From Mesorhizobium sp. PAMC28654 (GTDB taxonomy: Bacteria > Pseudomonadota > Alphaproteobacteria > Rhizobiales > Rhizobiaceae), in the NCBI RefSeq assembly GCF_020616515.1, contig NZ_CP085135.1, positions 5,751,001-5,815,000 on the forward strand: a stretch of DNA of 64,000 nt, written 5' to 3'. Made by a program: the position numbers and the translations under genes. Within the stretch, counting starts at the first letter, position 1. Every line of letters starts with the position of its first letter. Below are positions 56,190-64,000 of the stretch, one piece after another. Under the pieces are notes generated by a model. The model was not told the DNA's origin and searched no databases. It saw only the letters and a program-made list of their open reading frames with translations.

Positions 56190-57137
56190 ATGTTGAGCGT
56201 CTACCCGCAAGCCAAGGTTTCGGAAGCGAAAGCGATCTGGCTCGATCTTCGCGACCCTGATCCCACCGAAACCGCGAAAGTCGAGAAACTGGCTGGCGTC
56301 GCCGTGCCCAGCCGCGAACAGCTCAGCGAGATCGAGAGCACCAGCCGGCTCAAGGCGCGCGATGGCGTGCTGTCGATGAGCGTGCCGATGGTCACGCATG
56401 TCGACGGCGGCCTGCAGATGGCGCCGGTCGGCTTCGTTTTGTCGCGCGAGCGTCTCATTACCGTCCGTTTCGGCGTGCTCCCGGCCTTCGACCTGGTCGC
56501 CGCGCGGTTTGCTGAGTCCGGCCAGCAGCCGGCGACGAGCCTCGAAGTGTTCGTCGAGCTCTGCGAGGGGATGGTCGACCGCCTCGCCGATGCTCTCGAA
56601 CAGACGGCGGGCGAATTGCGCACGCTGTCGGCGACCGCCTTCCACGTGCCGGACACCAAGGGCCAGAGGGCAATCCGCTCCAACAAGGTCATTCGCGCCC
56701 AGCTGCGGCAGGTCGGCCGCATGGGCGACCATCTTTCGGAGAAGCGCGACGCGCTGCTGGCGCTGGGCCGCGCCATCGATTTCGCCTCCGGCATGACGGC
56801 GGATTGGGGTGATGATCAGCTCAAGTCGCGCATGAACGGCCTGAAGCTGGACGTGACGTCGCTCGACGACTACGAGGTCCACCTCTCCGACAAGGTGCAG
56901 TTCCTGCTCGACGCCATGGTCGGGCTGATCGGCATCGCCCAGAACGACATCTTCAAGATCCTCACCATCGTCTCGATCGTCGGCATCCCCCCGACACTGA
57001 TCGCCGGCATCTACGGCATGAATTTCAAATACATGCCGGAGTATGACTGGACCTTCGGCTACCCTTACGGATTGGCGGTGATCCTGATCAGCGCCATCCT
57101 GCCGCTGGTATGGTTCAAGTGGCGGGGCTGGTTCTAG
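56190..57137 (+). CDS. corA: CorA-family Mg2+/Co2+ transporter
   Basis: 315 aa. Long soluble N-terminal domain with coiled-coil helices (VELCEGMVDRLADALEQTAG, LRQVGRMGDHLSEKRDALLA), then two C-terminal membrane helices with the selectivity motif IYGMNFKYMPE and the end PLVWFKWRGWF. The GMN motif is diagnostic. It forms a pentameric inner-membrane channel for divalent cations. Confidence 0.93.
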   Translation: MLSVYPQAKVSEAKAIWLDLRDPDPTETAKVEKLAGVAVPSREQLSEIESTSRLKARDGVLSMSVPMVTHVDGGLQMAPVGFVLSRERLITVRFGVLPAFDLVAARFAESGQQPATSLEVFVELCEGMVDRLADALEQTAGELRTLSATAFHVPDTKGQRAIRSNKVIRAQLRQVGRMGDHLSEKRDALLALGRAIDFASGMTADWGDDQLKSRMNGLKLDVTSLDDYEVHLSDKVQFLLDAMVGLIGIAQNDIFKILTIVSIVGIPPTLIAGIYGMNFKYMPEYDWTFGYPYGLAVILISAILPLVWFKWRGWF

Positions 57138-57554
57138 GGCGCACCGATATTCAGGTGATGCCGGCCTGCAAACGGCGGCTTTCTGCGCTTCTGGTGCTCA
57201 CGTACTTCAGTACGCTCCGCTCCGGTTCTCGAAATCCACCGTTTTCGGCTCGGCCTGACCTGAATCTCCACACGCCCTGCGCTGGCGCGGTGTCCCAAGA
57301 CGAACAACGCTTGGTATCTTAGCCGCTGGCCGATCGCGGCCATCTTAAAAAAATCTGGCGTGGCGGGGATTAAAACCCCACCTCGGTCCGTAAACAGGAC
57401 ATGAAACGGTCGGTGCCACGCTTTGACATCATAGGACAGCTCGGGTCGCTGCGCCGCTATGCGCGGTCGCTGACGCGTGACAGCGTCGATGCCGAGGATC
57501 TCGTCCACGATGCGCTGGTGTGGACTTGCTTCGGTAAAGTGGAGAGCGGGTTGC

Positions 57555-58416
57555 TCATTCGGCGGCGTTTCGCTCGAACTGCATCGGGCTGATGTAGTCG
57601 AGCGCGGAATGCCGCCGGATGGGATTGTAGAAGCCGTCGATATATCGGGCAATGGCGGCTTGGGCATCGGCGCGGGTAAGGAAAGAGGTGCGCCAGATCA
57701 GTTCAGTTTTCAGCGTCTTGAAGAATGTTTCGACCATGGCGTTATCAAAGCAATTGCCCTTGCCTGACATTGAGATGATGACGCCGGCGGCACGCAATTC
57801 GGCTTGGTAGTCGATAGAACAATATTGGCTGCCGCGGTCGGAGTGGTGAATGAGGCCGGGTTCCGGCTGCCGCATGACGAACGCCTTGTTGAGCGCTGCC
57901 AGAGCCAGGCTGCGGTGTAGCCGGTTGCCAGCAGCCCAGCCAACGACCTTGCGGGCAAACAGATCGATGACGACAGCAAGGTACAACCAGCCCTCCCGCG
58001 TCCAGATGTAGGAGATGTCGGCACCCCATTTCTGGTTGGGACCAGTGGCGGCAAAATCCTGGTCGATGACATTGGGGGCAACCGGAAAGGCGTGTTCGCT
58101 GTCCGTCGTTGCGCTTGAACCGCCGCTTCTGTCTTGCCTGGAGGCCATTCTCCCGCATCAGACGCGCCGTTCGTCGCCGGCCAATGGCAAAGCCATTGTC
58201 TTGCAGTTCCCGCGTCATGCGCGGGCTACCATAGGTTCCGTTCGACAGCGCGAACGACGATCGCACATGCGCCAGCATTATCATGTCGTCGCGCTGCCGG
58301 CGGCACGCCGGCCGGCGCCCCCAGGCAAAGTAGCCGCTCGGGCTGACACCCAGCGTCGCGCACAAACGGTCCACAGGGAAATCCTTCTTCGCCTGGTCGA
58401 TGAGCGCGAACCTCAC
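57555..58416 (-). pseudogene. IS3-family transposase OrfB, frameshifted (copy 2)
   Basis: From GTG 58416 (RFALIDQAKKDFPVDRLCAT) the frame breaks after RRFKR. Copy 1 reads CGCACGACGG here and copy 2 CGCAACGACGG, one extra base near 58107-58111. The DDE core continues in the other frame (WGADISYIWTREGWLY, HHSDRGSQYCS, NCFDNAMVETFF) to 57555. Thus neither IS3 copy in the window encodes an intact OrfB. Confidence 0.88.
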
Positions 58417-58706
58417 CGACTTCCCTCCTTGACGAAAAAAGCCGTCGCCCGTTTCAAGATATCCCGCTCCTGCCGAAGGATTTCATTCTCCCGCCGCAGC
58501 CGTTTCAATTCAGCGGCGACATCAGCATCAGGCGGACGCCCAGGATCGCCCATCTCACGATCCAGCTGCCGACCCATCCATCGCGTCAGCGTCGAGAAAC
58601 CAACACCAAGATCCTCCGCGATCTGCCGCTTCGTCCGACCGCTCGTTCGCACAAGGCCAACCGCCTCCGCCTTGAACGCATCCGTAAACTGTCTCTGTTT
58701 CGTCAT
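58413..58706 (-). CDS. IS3-family transposase OrfA (copy 2)
   Basis: 97 aa, residue-for-residue the same as the OrfA of copy 1, with the N-terminal helix-turn-helix and leucine-zipper helix. It overlaps the orfB start by 4 nt. Confidence 0.92.
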   Translation of the reverse strand: MTKQRQFTDAFKAEAVGLVRTSGRTKRQIAEDLGVGFSTLTRWMGRQLDREMGDPGRPPDADVAAELKRLRRENEILRQERDILKRATAFFVKEGSR

Positions 58707-59171
58707 CGAGGTCGCCTTTCATCAGAAGGAAACTCTCCACTTTTTCGGGGCAAGTCCAGTGCGCGCCTATGAGCGGCGCGGCACTTTCCGTTCGGGCGGC
58801 AATTTGCGGGCATGGCTCTTGTCGATCGTTCACAACACCTTCATCGACCATACGCGGTCGAAGCGGTCGGAAGCCAAGCGCAACGAGCAGGCCGGATACC
58901 TAACCGATACAAGCTCGCCCGCGCCGCAGGAGCATGCGGTGCGGCTGGCTCAGGTGCGCGACGCCTTCCTGGACCTGCCGGAGGAACAGCGCTCGGCGCT
59001 TCATCTCGTCGCGATAGACGGTCTTTCCTACCAGCAGGCGGCGGACGCCACAGGCGTGCCCCTGGGAACGCTGATGTCGCGCATCGGCAGGGCGCGCGCC
59101 GCCTTGCGCGAGATGGAGAACGCCAAGCCCTCGCAGGGGAAAACCCACCTCAGGATCGTTGGAGGCCCGTC

Positions 59172-59945
59172 ATGACCGGAGTTATCGATCCCGTCACCGA
59201 TACCGACCTCGACGCCTATGTCGACGACCAGCTGGATGTCACCCGCCGCATCGAGGTGGAGGCATTCCTGTCGGCCCGCCCTGAAGCGGCGGCGGGCGTG
59301 ATGTCGGATCTGCGGATGCGCGACGAATTGCGCGTAGCGCTTGCCGGCTCCAGGGGCACGGCGCGGCCGGCGACGGCCGACGCCGCGCGGCGGCTGGAGC
59401 GCGGGCTGACGCGAGGCCGTTTCTTCGGCGTGCTGCAGCGCGCGGCGGCAGTCGCCGCCCTCGTTGCCGCCGGCTGGCTGGCGAACGGCATTGTCGGGCC
59501 GATGTCGGTGACCAAGGTCGTCGCCTCGCCGCAGCCGCCCGCTTATCTGGAGGATGCGATCCGCGCCCACAAGACGACGATCATGCGCGAGGGCATGGCG
59601 TCGCAAACGGAGGCGCCCAACTACAATGCCGGCGAGATCCGCGCCGCGACAGCCATCGTCATGCCGACACTGCCCAAGGACTGGAAGGTGCGCGACGTGC
59701 AGATCTATCCATCGCGCTTCGGCCCGAGCGTCGAGATGGCGGTGGATACCAAGGACATGGGCCTGGTGTCGCTGTTTGCGATCCGGCCGGGAACCTTCGA
59801 CGTGGTCAAGCCGGCCATTGCGCCCTCGGGCGACATTTCCTCGGCCTATTTCCAGATCGGCGAGGTTGCCTACGCGGTGGTGGCGCGAAGCGATGTCCAC
59901 GACCTCGATCGCGCCGCCGAAACGCTCGCCAAGACGCTTTACTGA
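59172..59945 (+). CDS. Anti-sigma factor of the disrupted ECF sigma
   Basis: 257 aa. N-terminal cytoplasmic anti-sigma region (DTDLDAYVDDQLDVTRRIEV, LSARPEAAAGVMSDLRMRDE LRVAL), a single membrane helix (AAAVAALVAAGWLANGIVGP, about residues 95-115) and a periplasmic domain (LPKDWKVRDVQIYPSRFGPS, AYFQIGEVAYAVVARSDVHD). It overlaps the sigma gene by 4 nt, so it is translated with it. With the sigma split, the anti-sigma may be untranslated, or free without partner. Confidence 0.86.
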   Translation: MTGVIDPVTDTDLDAYVDDQLDVTRRIEVEAFLSARPEAAAGVMSDLRMRDELRVALAGSRGTARPATADAARRLERGLTRGRFFGVLQRAAAVAALVAAGWLANGIVGPMSVTKVVASPQPPAYLEDAIRAHKTTIMREGMASQTEAPNYNAGEIRAATAIVMPTLPKDWKVRDVQIYPSRFGPSVEMAVDTKDMGLVSLFAIRPGTFDVVKPAIAPSGDISSAYFQIGEVAYAVVARSDVHDLDRAAETLAKTLY

Positions 59946-59964
59946 TACACAAAGGAGAAACCGA

Positions 59965-60681
59965 ATGAATGCCCCGAACTTGGGATACCGCATGGGCGCT
60001 GGCGCCCAGACAGGAGCCGTCTTCGACGAGGGCCTGCGCCAGCACATGCTGCGCGTCTACAACTATATGGGCCTTGGCCTCGTGGTCACCGGCCTCGTCG
60101 CCTTCATGGTGTCGTCGACGCCGGCGCTCTACGTGCCGATCTTTTCCAGCCCGCTGAAGTGGGTGGTGATGCTGGCGCCGCTCGCCTTCGTCATGCTGTT
60201 CTCGTTCAAGATGCAGACCATGTCGGCGGCCAGCGCGCAGCTGATGTTCTGGGCGTTCTGCGCGGTCATGGGCCTGTCACTGGCGTCGGTGTTCCTGGTG
60301 TTCACCGGAACCAGCATCGCGCGTACCTTCTTCATCACCGCCACCATGTTCGGCGCCACCAGCCTCTATGGCTACACGACCAAGCGTGACCTGACCCAGT
60401 TCTCGTCATTCCTGATCATGGGCCTGATCGGCGTGGTTATCGCCAGCATCGTCAACATCTTCCTTGGTTCGACCGCGCTGCAATTCGCCATCTCGGTGAT
60501 CGGCATCGCCGTCTTCGTCGGCCTGACCGCCTGGGACACGCAGACGATCAAGGAACAGTATGGCGAGAATTTCGACGGGGAATCGCGCCAGAAGCTCGCC
60601 GTGTTCGGCGCCTTCTCGCTCTACCTGAACTTCATCAACATCTTCCAGCTGCTTTTGAACTTCACCGGCGAAAAAGAATAG
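59965..60681 (+). CDS. Bax inhibitor-1/YccA-family membrane protein
   Basis: 238 aa from ATG 59965 with AAAGGAG upstream. Seven membrane segments, and the family motifs FDEGLRQHMLRVYNYMGLGL, GATSLYGYTTKRDLTQFSSFL and FVGLTAWDTQTIKEQYGENF, with the end FGAFSLYLNFINIFQLLLNF. Bacterial members behave as calcium-leak channels. It lies 19 bp after the anti-sigma gene and may be co-transcribed. Confidence 0.92.
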   Translation: MNAPNLGYRMGAGAQTGAVFDEGLRQHMLRVYNYMGLGLVVTGLVAFMVSSTPALYVPIFSSPLKWVVMLAPLAFVMLFSFKMQTMSAASAQLMFWAFCAVMGLSLASVFLVFTGTSIARTFFITATMFGATSLYGYTTKRDLTQFSSFLIMGLIGVVIASIVNIFLGSTALQFAISVIGIAVFVGLTAWDTQTIKEQYGENFDGESRQKLAVFGAFSLYLNFINIFQLLLNFTGEKE

Positions 60682-60789
60682 TCGCCTGACCATCACGGGC
60701 ATCATGCCCGAACATGAAACGGGCGCCGGCTACCCCTGAGGGGCCGACGCCCGCGCCTGGCCGGCGCCACGGGGGTGTTTGCCGGCCAG

Positions 60790-60923
60790 GCTCTATCTCT
60801 TCGTTTTGACGCAATTCCGGACGGAAAACCGCTTCACACTTTTCCTGGAATTGTTCAAAGCGCCCAGCCTCTGTGTTCATGCATGTCATCTCCCAGACGC
60901 CGCACACTTTTGGGCGACATGCA
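60790..60923. repeat. Composite intergenic repeat (type A then type B)
   Basis: 60790-60852 repeats the block at 16981-17046. 60880-60923 repeats the stem-loop TGCATGTC...TTTTGGGCGACATGCA of 33026-33069. Here both units sit next to each other between the Bax inhibitor-1 gene and a convergent hypothetical gene. Confidence 0.7.
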
Positions 60924-60996
60924 TTGGAGCCCCATCTCGATCCAATCGGGATGGGGCTCTGTTTGCTTGAGCGGGAGCTTTTCAGAGACCGGACCC

Positions 60997-61506
60997 TCAG
61001 CCTGCGGCGCGGCCGGTGTCGGCGGCAATGGCCGGGCGGCTGCCCGGACCCGACCAGATCGGTCGCCATCTGGTCGCTGTAACTTCATCAAGAAACGCAC
61101 GGCGATGTGGGTTGCACGCAAGCCAGTCCTCGGCGCCGGCACGATCGGCTGCCAGGTGAAGAAGCTCGGCATCCGCGTCGACGCGATCGACAACGCGGAC
61201 CGAGCCGATTGCCGGAGGCTCCACAACCTCGAACAGAAACCGGCTCGCCACCGAAAAGGTCTGGCGCAGCACCATGATGACAGAGCCGTCGGTGTCGAGT
61301 TTTCCATGCTGCAGCACGATGCCGGCAGGCAGCATATTGTCGCCGATCCGCCGGGCGCCAACCCTGCGGACGAGGCGGCCTTCGCCATTGTTGCTACGCC
61401 ATGCGGCCAACTTGCCGCCGAACCGGGAGGCCGGGCGAGGGGCGCCGTCGAAATAGCGCACGACGGAGCCCAGCGGTGCAAGATCAAAGATAAGCTGTGC
61501 CGACAT
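60997..61506 (-). CDS. Hypothetical protein, conserved-looking
   Basis: 169 aa from ATG 61506 (MSAQLIFDLAPLGSVVRYFD). No signal peptide or membrane segment. Balanced composition with hydrophobic strands (NMLPAGIVLQHGKLDTDGSV, RFLFEVVEPPAIGSVRVVDR), and acidic/basic patches typical of a globular protein, unlike shadow frames. ATG 61539 would add 11 residues. I do not recognise a characterised family. The last 20 residues are Arg/Pro/Ala-rich and may be a diverged tail. Confidence 0.6.
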   Translation of the reverse strand: MSAQLIFDLAPLGSVVRYFDGAPRPASRFGGKLAAWRSNNGEGRLVRRVGARRIGDNMLPAGIVLQHGKLDTDGSVIMVLRQTFSVASRFLFEVVEPPAIGSVRVVDRVDADAELLHLAADRAGAEDWLACNPHRRAFLDEVTATRWRPIWSGPGSRPAIAADTGRAAG

Positions 61507-61573
61507 GGGTTCTTTCACGAGTTGCACGCCGCTCGCCAAACCTCACCTGGGTCCCGGGCTACCTGTTATGCGA

Positions 61574-61612
61574 GATACCTGCGATGGCGGGACGTCCGCC
61601 ATCGCAGGTATC
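61574..61612 (-). terminator. Strong perfect stem-loop after the livK-like gene
   Basis: 17-bp perfect stem (61574-61590 with 61596-61612) and a 5-nt loop GACGT, 60 bp downstream of the livK-like stop on the reverse strand. No T run follows, so it could be a terminator helped by Rho, an mRNA-stabilising hairpin or a palindromic repeat. Confidence 0.5.
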
Positions 61613-61671
61613 GGCACCTTCGCCTGTCGGGTTGGGAGCAACCGTCCCGGCGCGACGTGCCAATTGCAAGG

Positions 61672-62767
61672 TCAGTCCCGGGCGTAGTCGGCTTGGCCGC
61701 CGGACCATTTGTAAACGACGAATCCCGGCGCCTGGTTGTCGCCCTTGGCATCGAACCTGACCGTGCCGAGCACGGTTTCGAAGCTTCCCTGGCGCAGGGC
61801 CTCGGCAACGGCTTGCGGGTCCGTCGAGCCAGCCTTGCCAAGGGCCTGTGCGAAAGTCTGGATGATGCCGTAGGAGTAGAGCGCCCATCCCTGGGGCTCG
61901 ATGCCGCGCTTTCGCATGGCCTCCACGGCGGCACCTGCTTCGGGGTTCTTTCTCGGGTCCGGTCCGAAGGTGAACAGCGTGCCCTCGGCGGTCGCGCCGG
62001 CAATGGCGACAAACTCGCTGGAGGACAGCGGATCGCCGCCACAGGGTTAGCTTGAGGCCAAGGTCGGCGGCTTGCCGCATGATCAGGCCGGCCTCGGCAT
62101 GATAGCCGCCAAAGTAGAGAACCTCCGTGCCGGCCTCTTTCAGGCGCGTGATCAGCGCCGAATAATCTTTCTCCCCGGCATTGATGCGGGCTTCCATCAC
62201 GATGGGTTGGCCGGCCGCCGTCAGCGCGCTTTTCACTTCCGCCGCCAGCCCGGCGCCAAACGCCGACTTGTCGTCGATGATGGCGATCTTCCTGCCGAGG
62301 AAATGTTTCAGAATGTACCGCGACGCCGTCGGCCCTTGCTGGTCGTCTCGTCCGCCGATGCGAAAGATCGACCTGAAACCGCGCTCGGTGATCTGCGGAT
62401 TGGTCGACACCGTCAGGCTGACCACGCCGGATTCTTCGTAGACTTCCGAGGCTGGAAGGGTCGCTCCGGAGCAGAAATGTCCGTTCACGAAGGTGATGCC
62501 ATCGGCAATCAGCTTGTTGGCTACGGACACAGCCTGTCGGGGGTCGCATGCATCGTCGGCAACGACGATCTCGATCTTCTCGCCACCAATTCCGCCATGG
62601 GAATTGATGTCGTCGGCCGCCGCCGCTGCTCCAGCCTTCAACTGATCGCCAAAACTCGCATTGGGACCGGTCATCGGTCCGACGACGGCGATGCGAATGT
62701 CCGCAAAGGCCGCCCCAGCGCTCAATGCAAGGACAGTTGTCGCCAGCAATATTGATCGAAAACGCAT
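61672..62767 (-). pseudogene. LivK-like branched-chain amino acid ABC binding protein, frameshifted
   Basis: From ATG 62767 with GGAGGAG upstream; signal peptide MRFRSILLATTVLALSAGAA. The type I binding fold reads DIRIAVVGPMTGPNASFGDQ, VVADDACDPRQAVSVANKLI, FVNGHFCSGATLPASEVYEE up to ADLGLKLTL. There the frame is lost (about 62035-62045, two bases short of the expected VGGDPLSS). The rest, VEAMRKRGIEPQGWALYSYG...FDAKGDNQAPGFVVYKWSGG, continues in another frame to 61672. Restored length about 365 aa. It follows the ornithine cyclodeaminase-family gene by 77 bp and may import its substrate. No permease or ATPase genes follow. Confidence 0.85.
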
Positions 62768-62844
62768 TGGATTCTCCTCCGGCTCATGGTTAAGGGATGG
62801 CAACAGGGCCGGACGCAGCCGGCGATGAAGCGAGACTTGACAGT

Positions 62845-63852
62845 TCAGAGCACCACGATCTGCCCGGCCTTTTGCGCGCGGGCGCGGCTGTAGGCGATGT
62901 GCGCGGCGACCATGTCCTCCATGGCGATGCCCATCGCCTTGTAGACGGTGATCTCATCCGCCGTTTGCCGCCCGGCCTTGCGACCGATCAGCATGTCTCC
63001 GAGCAGCGTGGCTTCGCGGGGATCGATGCCGGCGAGTTCCGCGCAGCCAACCGGCGGCGCCTTGAACGCTTCCGTGGTTTCGACGAACAGCCGCGCGATC
63101 AAGATCAGCTCCGGCGGCAGTTCGCCCTGGGGCGGGGCATAGCCGACCGAGGAAACATGCGTGCCTTGCCTGATCCATTCAGCGTCGATGACGGGCATGT
63201 AGGAATGGCTGGCCAGGCACACGACGTCGGAGGTCCTGACCGCCGCCTCGATATCCCGGACAGCCACGGCGCGGGGGGCCAGCCGGGCCAGTTTCTCGGC
63301 GTCTTCATAGTGAAGCGAAGCGATGCGGATCTCGTCGAAGTCACGGACAAGCGGCAGGAGGCGCAGGTGCTCCCGACCCTGCACGCCCGCGCCGACAAGG
63401 GTAACGGTGCGCGCATCCTGGCGGGCGAGTTCCCGCACCGACAGAACCGCCGAAGCGGCCGTTCGAATGCCAGTGATGTATGTCCCGTCCATGATGCAGA
63501 GCGGAGCGCCCGTTGCCGGGTCGAAGAGGTTGATCAGCGCCAGGTGGTTCGGCAGATCAATCTCGAGATTGGCCTCGAAGACATTGACGATCTTGACCGC
63601 GATGTTCATGCCTTCCTGCCAGGCAGGCATCGACAGCGAGAAGCCTTTTCCCGGCACCGTGATTTCCGGCCTGTCCGGCGATTGGACCCTGCCATCGGCG
63701 ATGGCGCGAAAACCCTCGGCAAGACCGTCGATCAGCAGGTTGAGATCGAGCAGCCGCACGACGTCCTGTTCGCTGAGGACAAGGACATCCAGGTTGCCCT
63801 TGGCGATCTCAGCCGCGCTTTTCCGCAGCTCGGTTGCGCTTGATATGTTCAT
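62845..63852 (-). CDS. Ornithine cyclodeaminase/mu-crystallin family protein
   Basis: 335 aa from ATG 63852 with GGAG upstream. NAD-binding domain with VTLVGAGVQGREHLRLLPLV, GTYITGIRTAASAVLSVREL before it, and VVCLASHSYMPVIDAEWIRQ GTHVSSVGYAPP, LLGDMLIGRKAGRQTADEIT, IAMEDMVAAHIAYSRA behind it. Members include ornithine cyclodeaminase, alanine dehydrogenase and ketimine reductases; which of these applies cannot be read. Coupling with a LivK-type binding protein suggests amino acid catabolism. Confidence 0.88.
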   Translation of the reverse strand: MNISSATELRKSAAEIAKGNLDVLVLSEQDVVRLLDLNLLIDGLAEGFRAIADGRVQSPDRPEITVPGKGFSLSMPAWQEGMNIAVKIVNVFEANLEIDLPNHLALINLFDPATGAPLCIMDGTYITGIRTAASAVLSVRELARQDARTVTLVGAGVQGREHLRLLPLVRDFDEIRIASLHYEDAEKLARLAPRAVAVRDIEAAVRTSDVVCLASHSYMPVIDAEWIRQGTHVSSVGYAPPQGELPPELILIARLFVETTEAFKAPPVGCAELAGIDPREATLLGDMLIGRKAGRQTADEITVYKAMGIAMEDMVAAHIAYSRARAQKAGQIVVL

Positions 63853-64000
63853 GCCTTCACTCCAGTGCACGGCAGGTCGTCCTGCTGTTGTAGAGTCAGA
63901 CAAAATCATTTGGCTGATCAAGGAAAACGACTTTATTTGTACCTGCATGATTTCAAGTTATGGTTGATGATGCGCCGCAAACTGCCATCCCTGTCCGCGC

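Larger units (their letters stand above)
57521..58758 (-). mobile_element. IS3-family element, copy 2
   Basis: 1238 bp, ends TGGACTTGC[T/C]..., target duplication GTG at 57518-57520 and 58759-58761. Same element as copy 1 at 39622-43505, in inverse orientation and without the IS21 insert. Its orfB carries a one-base insertion. Confidence 0.93.
57401..59175 (+). pseudogene. ECF sigma factor split by an IS3-family element
   Basis: The 5' part (57401-57520: MKRSVPRFDIIGQLGSLRRY...DLVHDALV) and the 3' part (58759-59175) join in frame as HDALVRAYERRGTFRSGGNLRAWL once the insertion and one GTG duplication are removed. The restored protein of about 177 aa has region 2 (AEDLVHDALVRAYER, LRAWLLSIVHNTFIDHTRSK) and region 4 (LPEEQRSALHLVAIDGLSYQQAADATGVPLGTLMSRI). 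The TGA overlaps the anti-sigma ATG by 4 nt. As it stands, region 4 and most of region 2 are lost, so its regulon should be silent. Confidence 0.92.

Noticed and set aside
57138..57400. Possible RNA gene or repeat after corA (GTACTTCAGTACG hairpin)
   Set aside because: Only a short palindrome. No tRNA arms, no second copy in the window, and no clear terminator T run.

Overview
The window looks like chromosome from a Mesorhizobium-type alphaproteobacterium (Hyphomicrobiales). Reasons: GC-rich coding sequence, a rhizobial exopolysaccharide locus, Omp25-like barrels, AraF-like and PotD-like uptake genes, an IlvD/Edd sugar-acid dehydratase route, promoters of the GGAAC-N16/17-(C/T)GTT type used by the rhizobial general stress sigma factor, and intergenic palindromes repeated at several sites. 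The genus is an inference from gene content. I recognised no rRNA, tRNA or CRISPR array.

Layout. 1-10837: surface polysaccharide locus (GH5 glycanase, Wzz/ExoP-like co-polymerase with a degenerate kinase domain, Wzx flippase, GT4, a GINT1-like two-domain protein, BioF2-like acetyltransferase, FAD oxidoreductase, WecG-type transferase). 11614-15508: taurine/alkanesulfonate uptake (tauABC) plus ssuD, with tauC frameshifted. 15837-18079: an LTXXQ-like periplasmic protein and three paralogous small secreted proteins, each with its own stress-type promoter. 18135-22255: a PotD-like remnant, a TupA-like ATP-grasp protein, a DgoD-type dehydratase and its GntR regulator. 22328-29358: divergent sugar operon (AraF-like binding protein, ABC ATPase, permease, SDR, IlvD/Edd dehydratase, DHDPS-family enzyme) fitting non-phosphorylative L-arabinose (or D-galactose) breakdown. 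29750-33070: two outer-membrane barrels, decayed pieces of the DHDPS-family gene, a lipoprotein and a small secreted protein.

33497-46437 is an insertion-sequence landing zone. An IS630-family element splits a LuxR-type regulator. An IS3-family element landed in the last codons of pcaD and was itself split by an IS21-family element. A second IS630 copy lies between a LysR and a MerR gene. In between are a DUF1003 protein and a secreted caspase-fold protein lacking both catalytic residues. 46478-57137 carries regulators, two paralogous tiny membrane proteins, a fatty acid hydroxylase-like protein, RsgA, a transglutaminase-like protease, DedA, a CNNM/CorC protein, an orphan TatB-like protein, CDP-diacylglycerol diphosphatase and CorA. 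At 57401-59945 an ECF sigma gene is split by a second IS3 copy while its anti-sigma gene stays intact. The window ends with a Bax inhibitor-1 homologue, a hypothetical protein, a frameshifted LivK-like binding protein and an ornithine cyclodeaminase-family enzyme.

Seven otherwise conserved genes are broken by single one- or two-base indels (tauC, the araG-like gene, the SDR, a lipoprotein, istB, one IS3 orfB, the livK-like gene). That density suggests residual sequencing error as much as real decay, so the frameshift calls should be confirmed in reads before any pathway is called dead.
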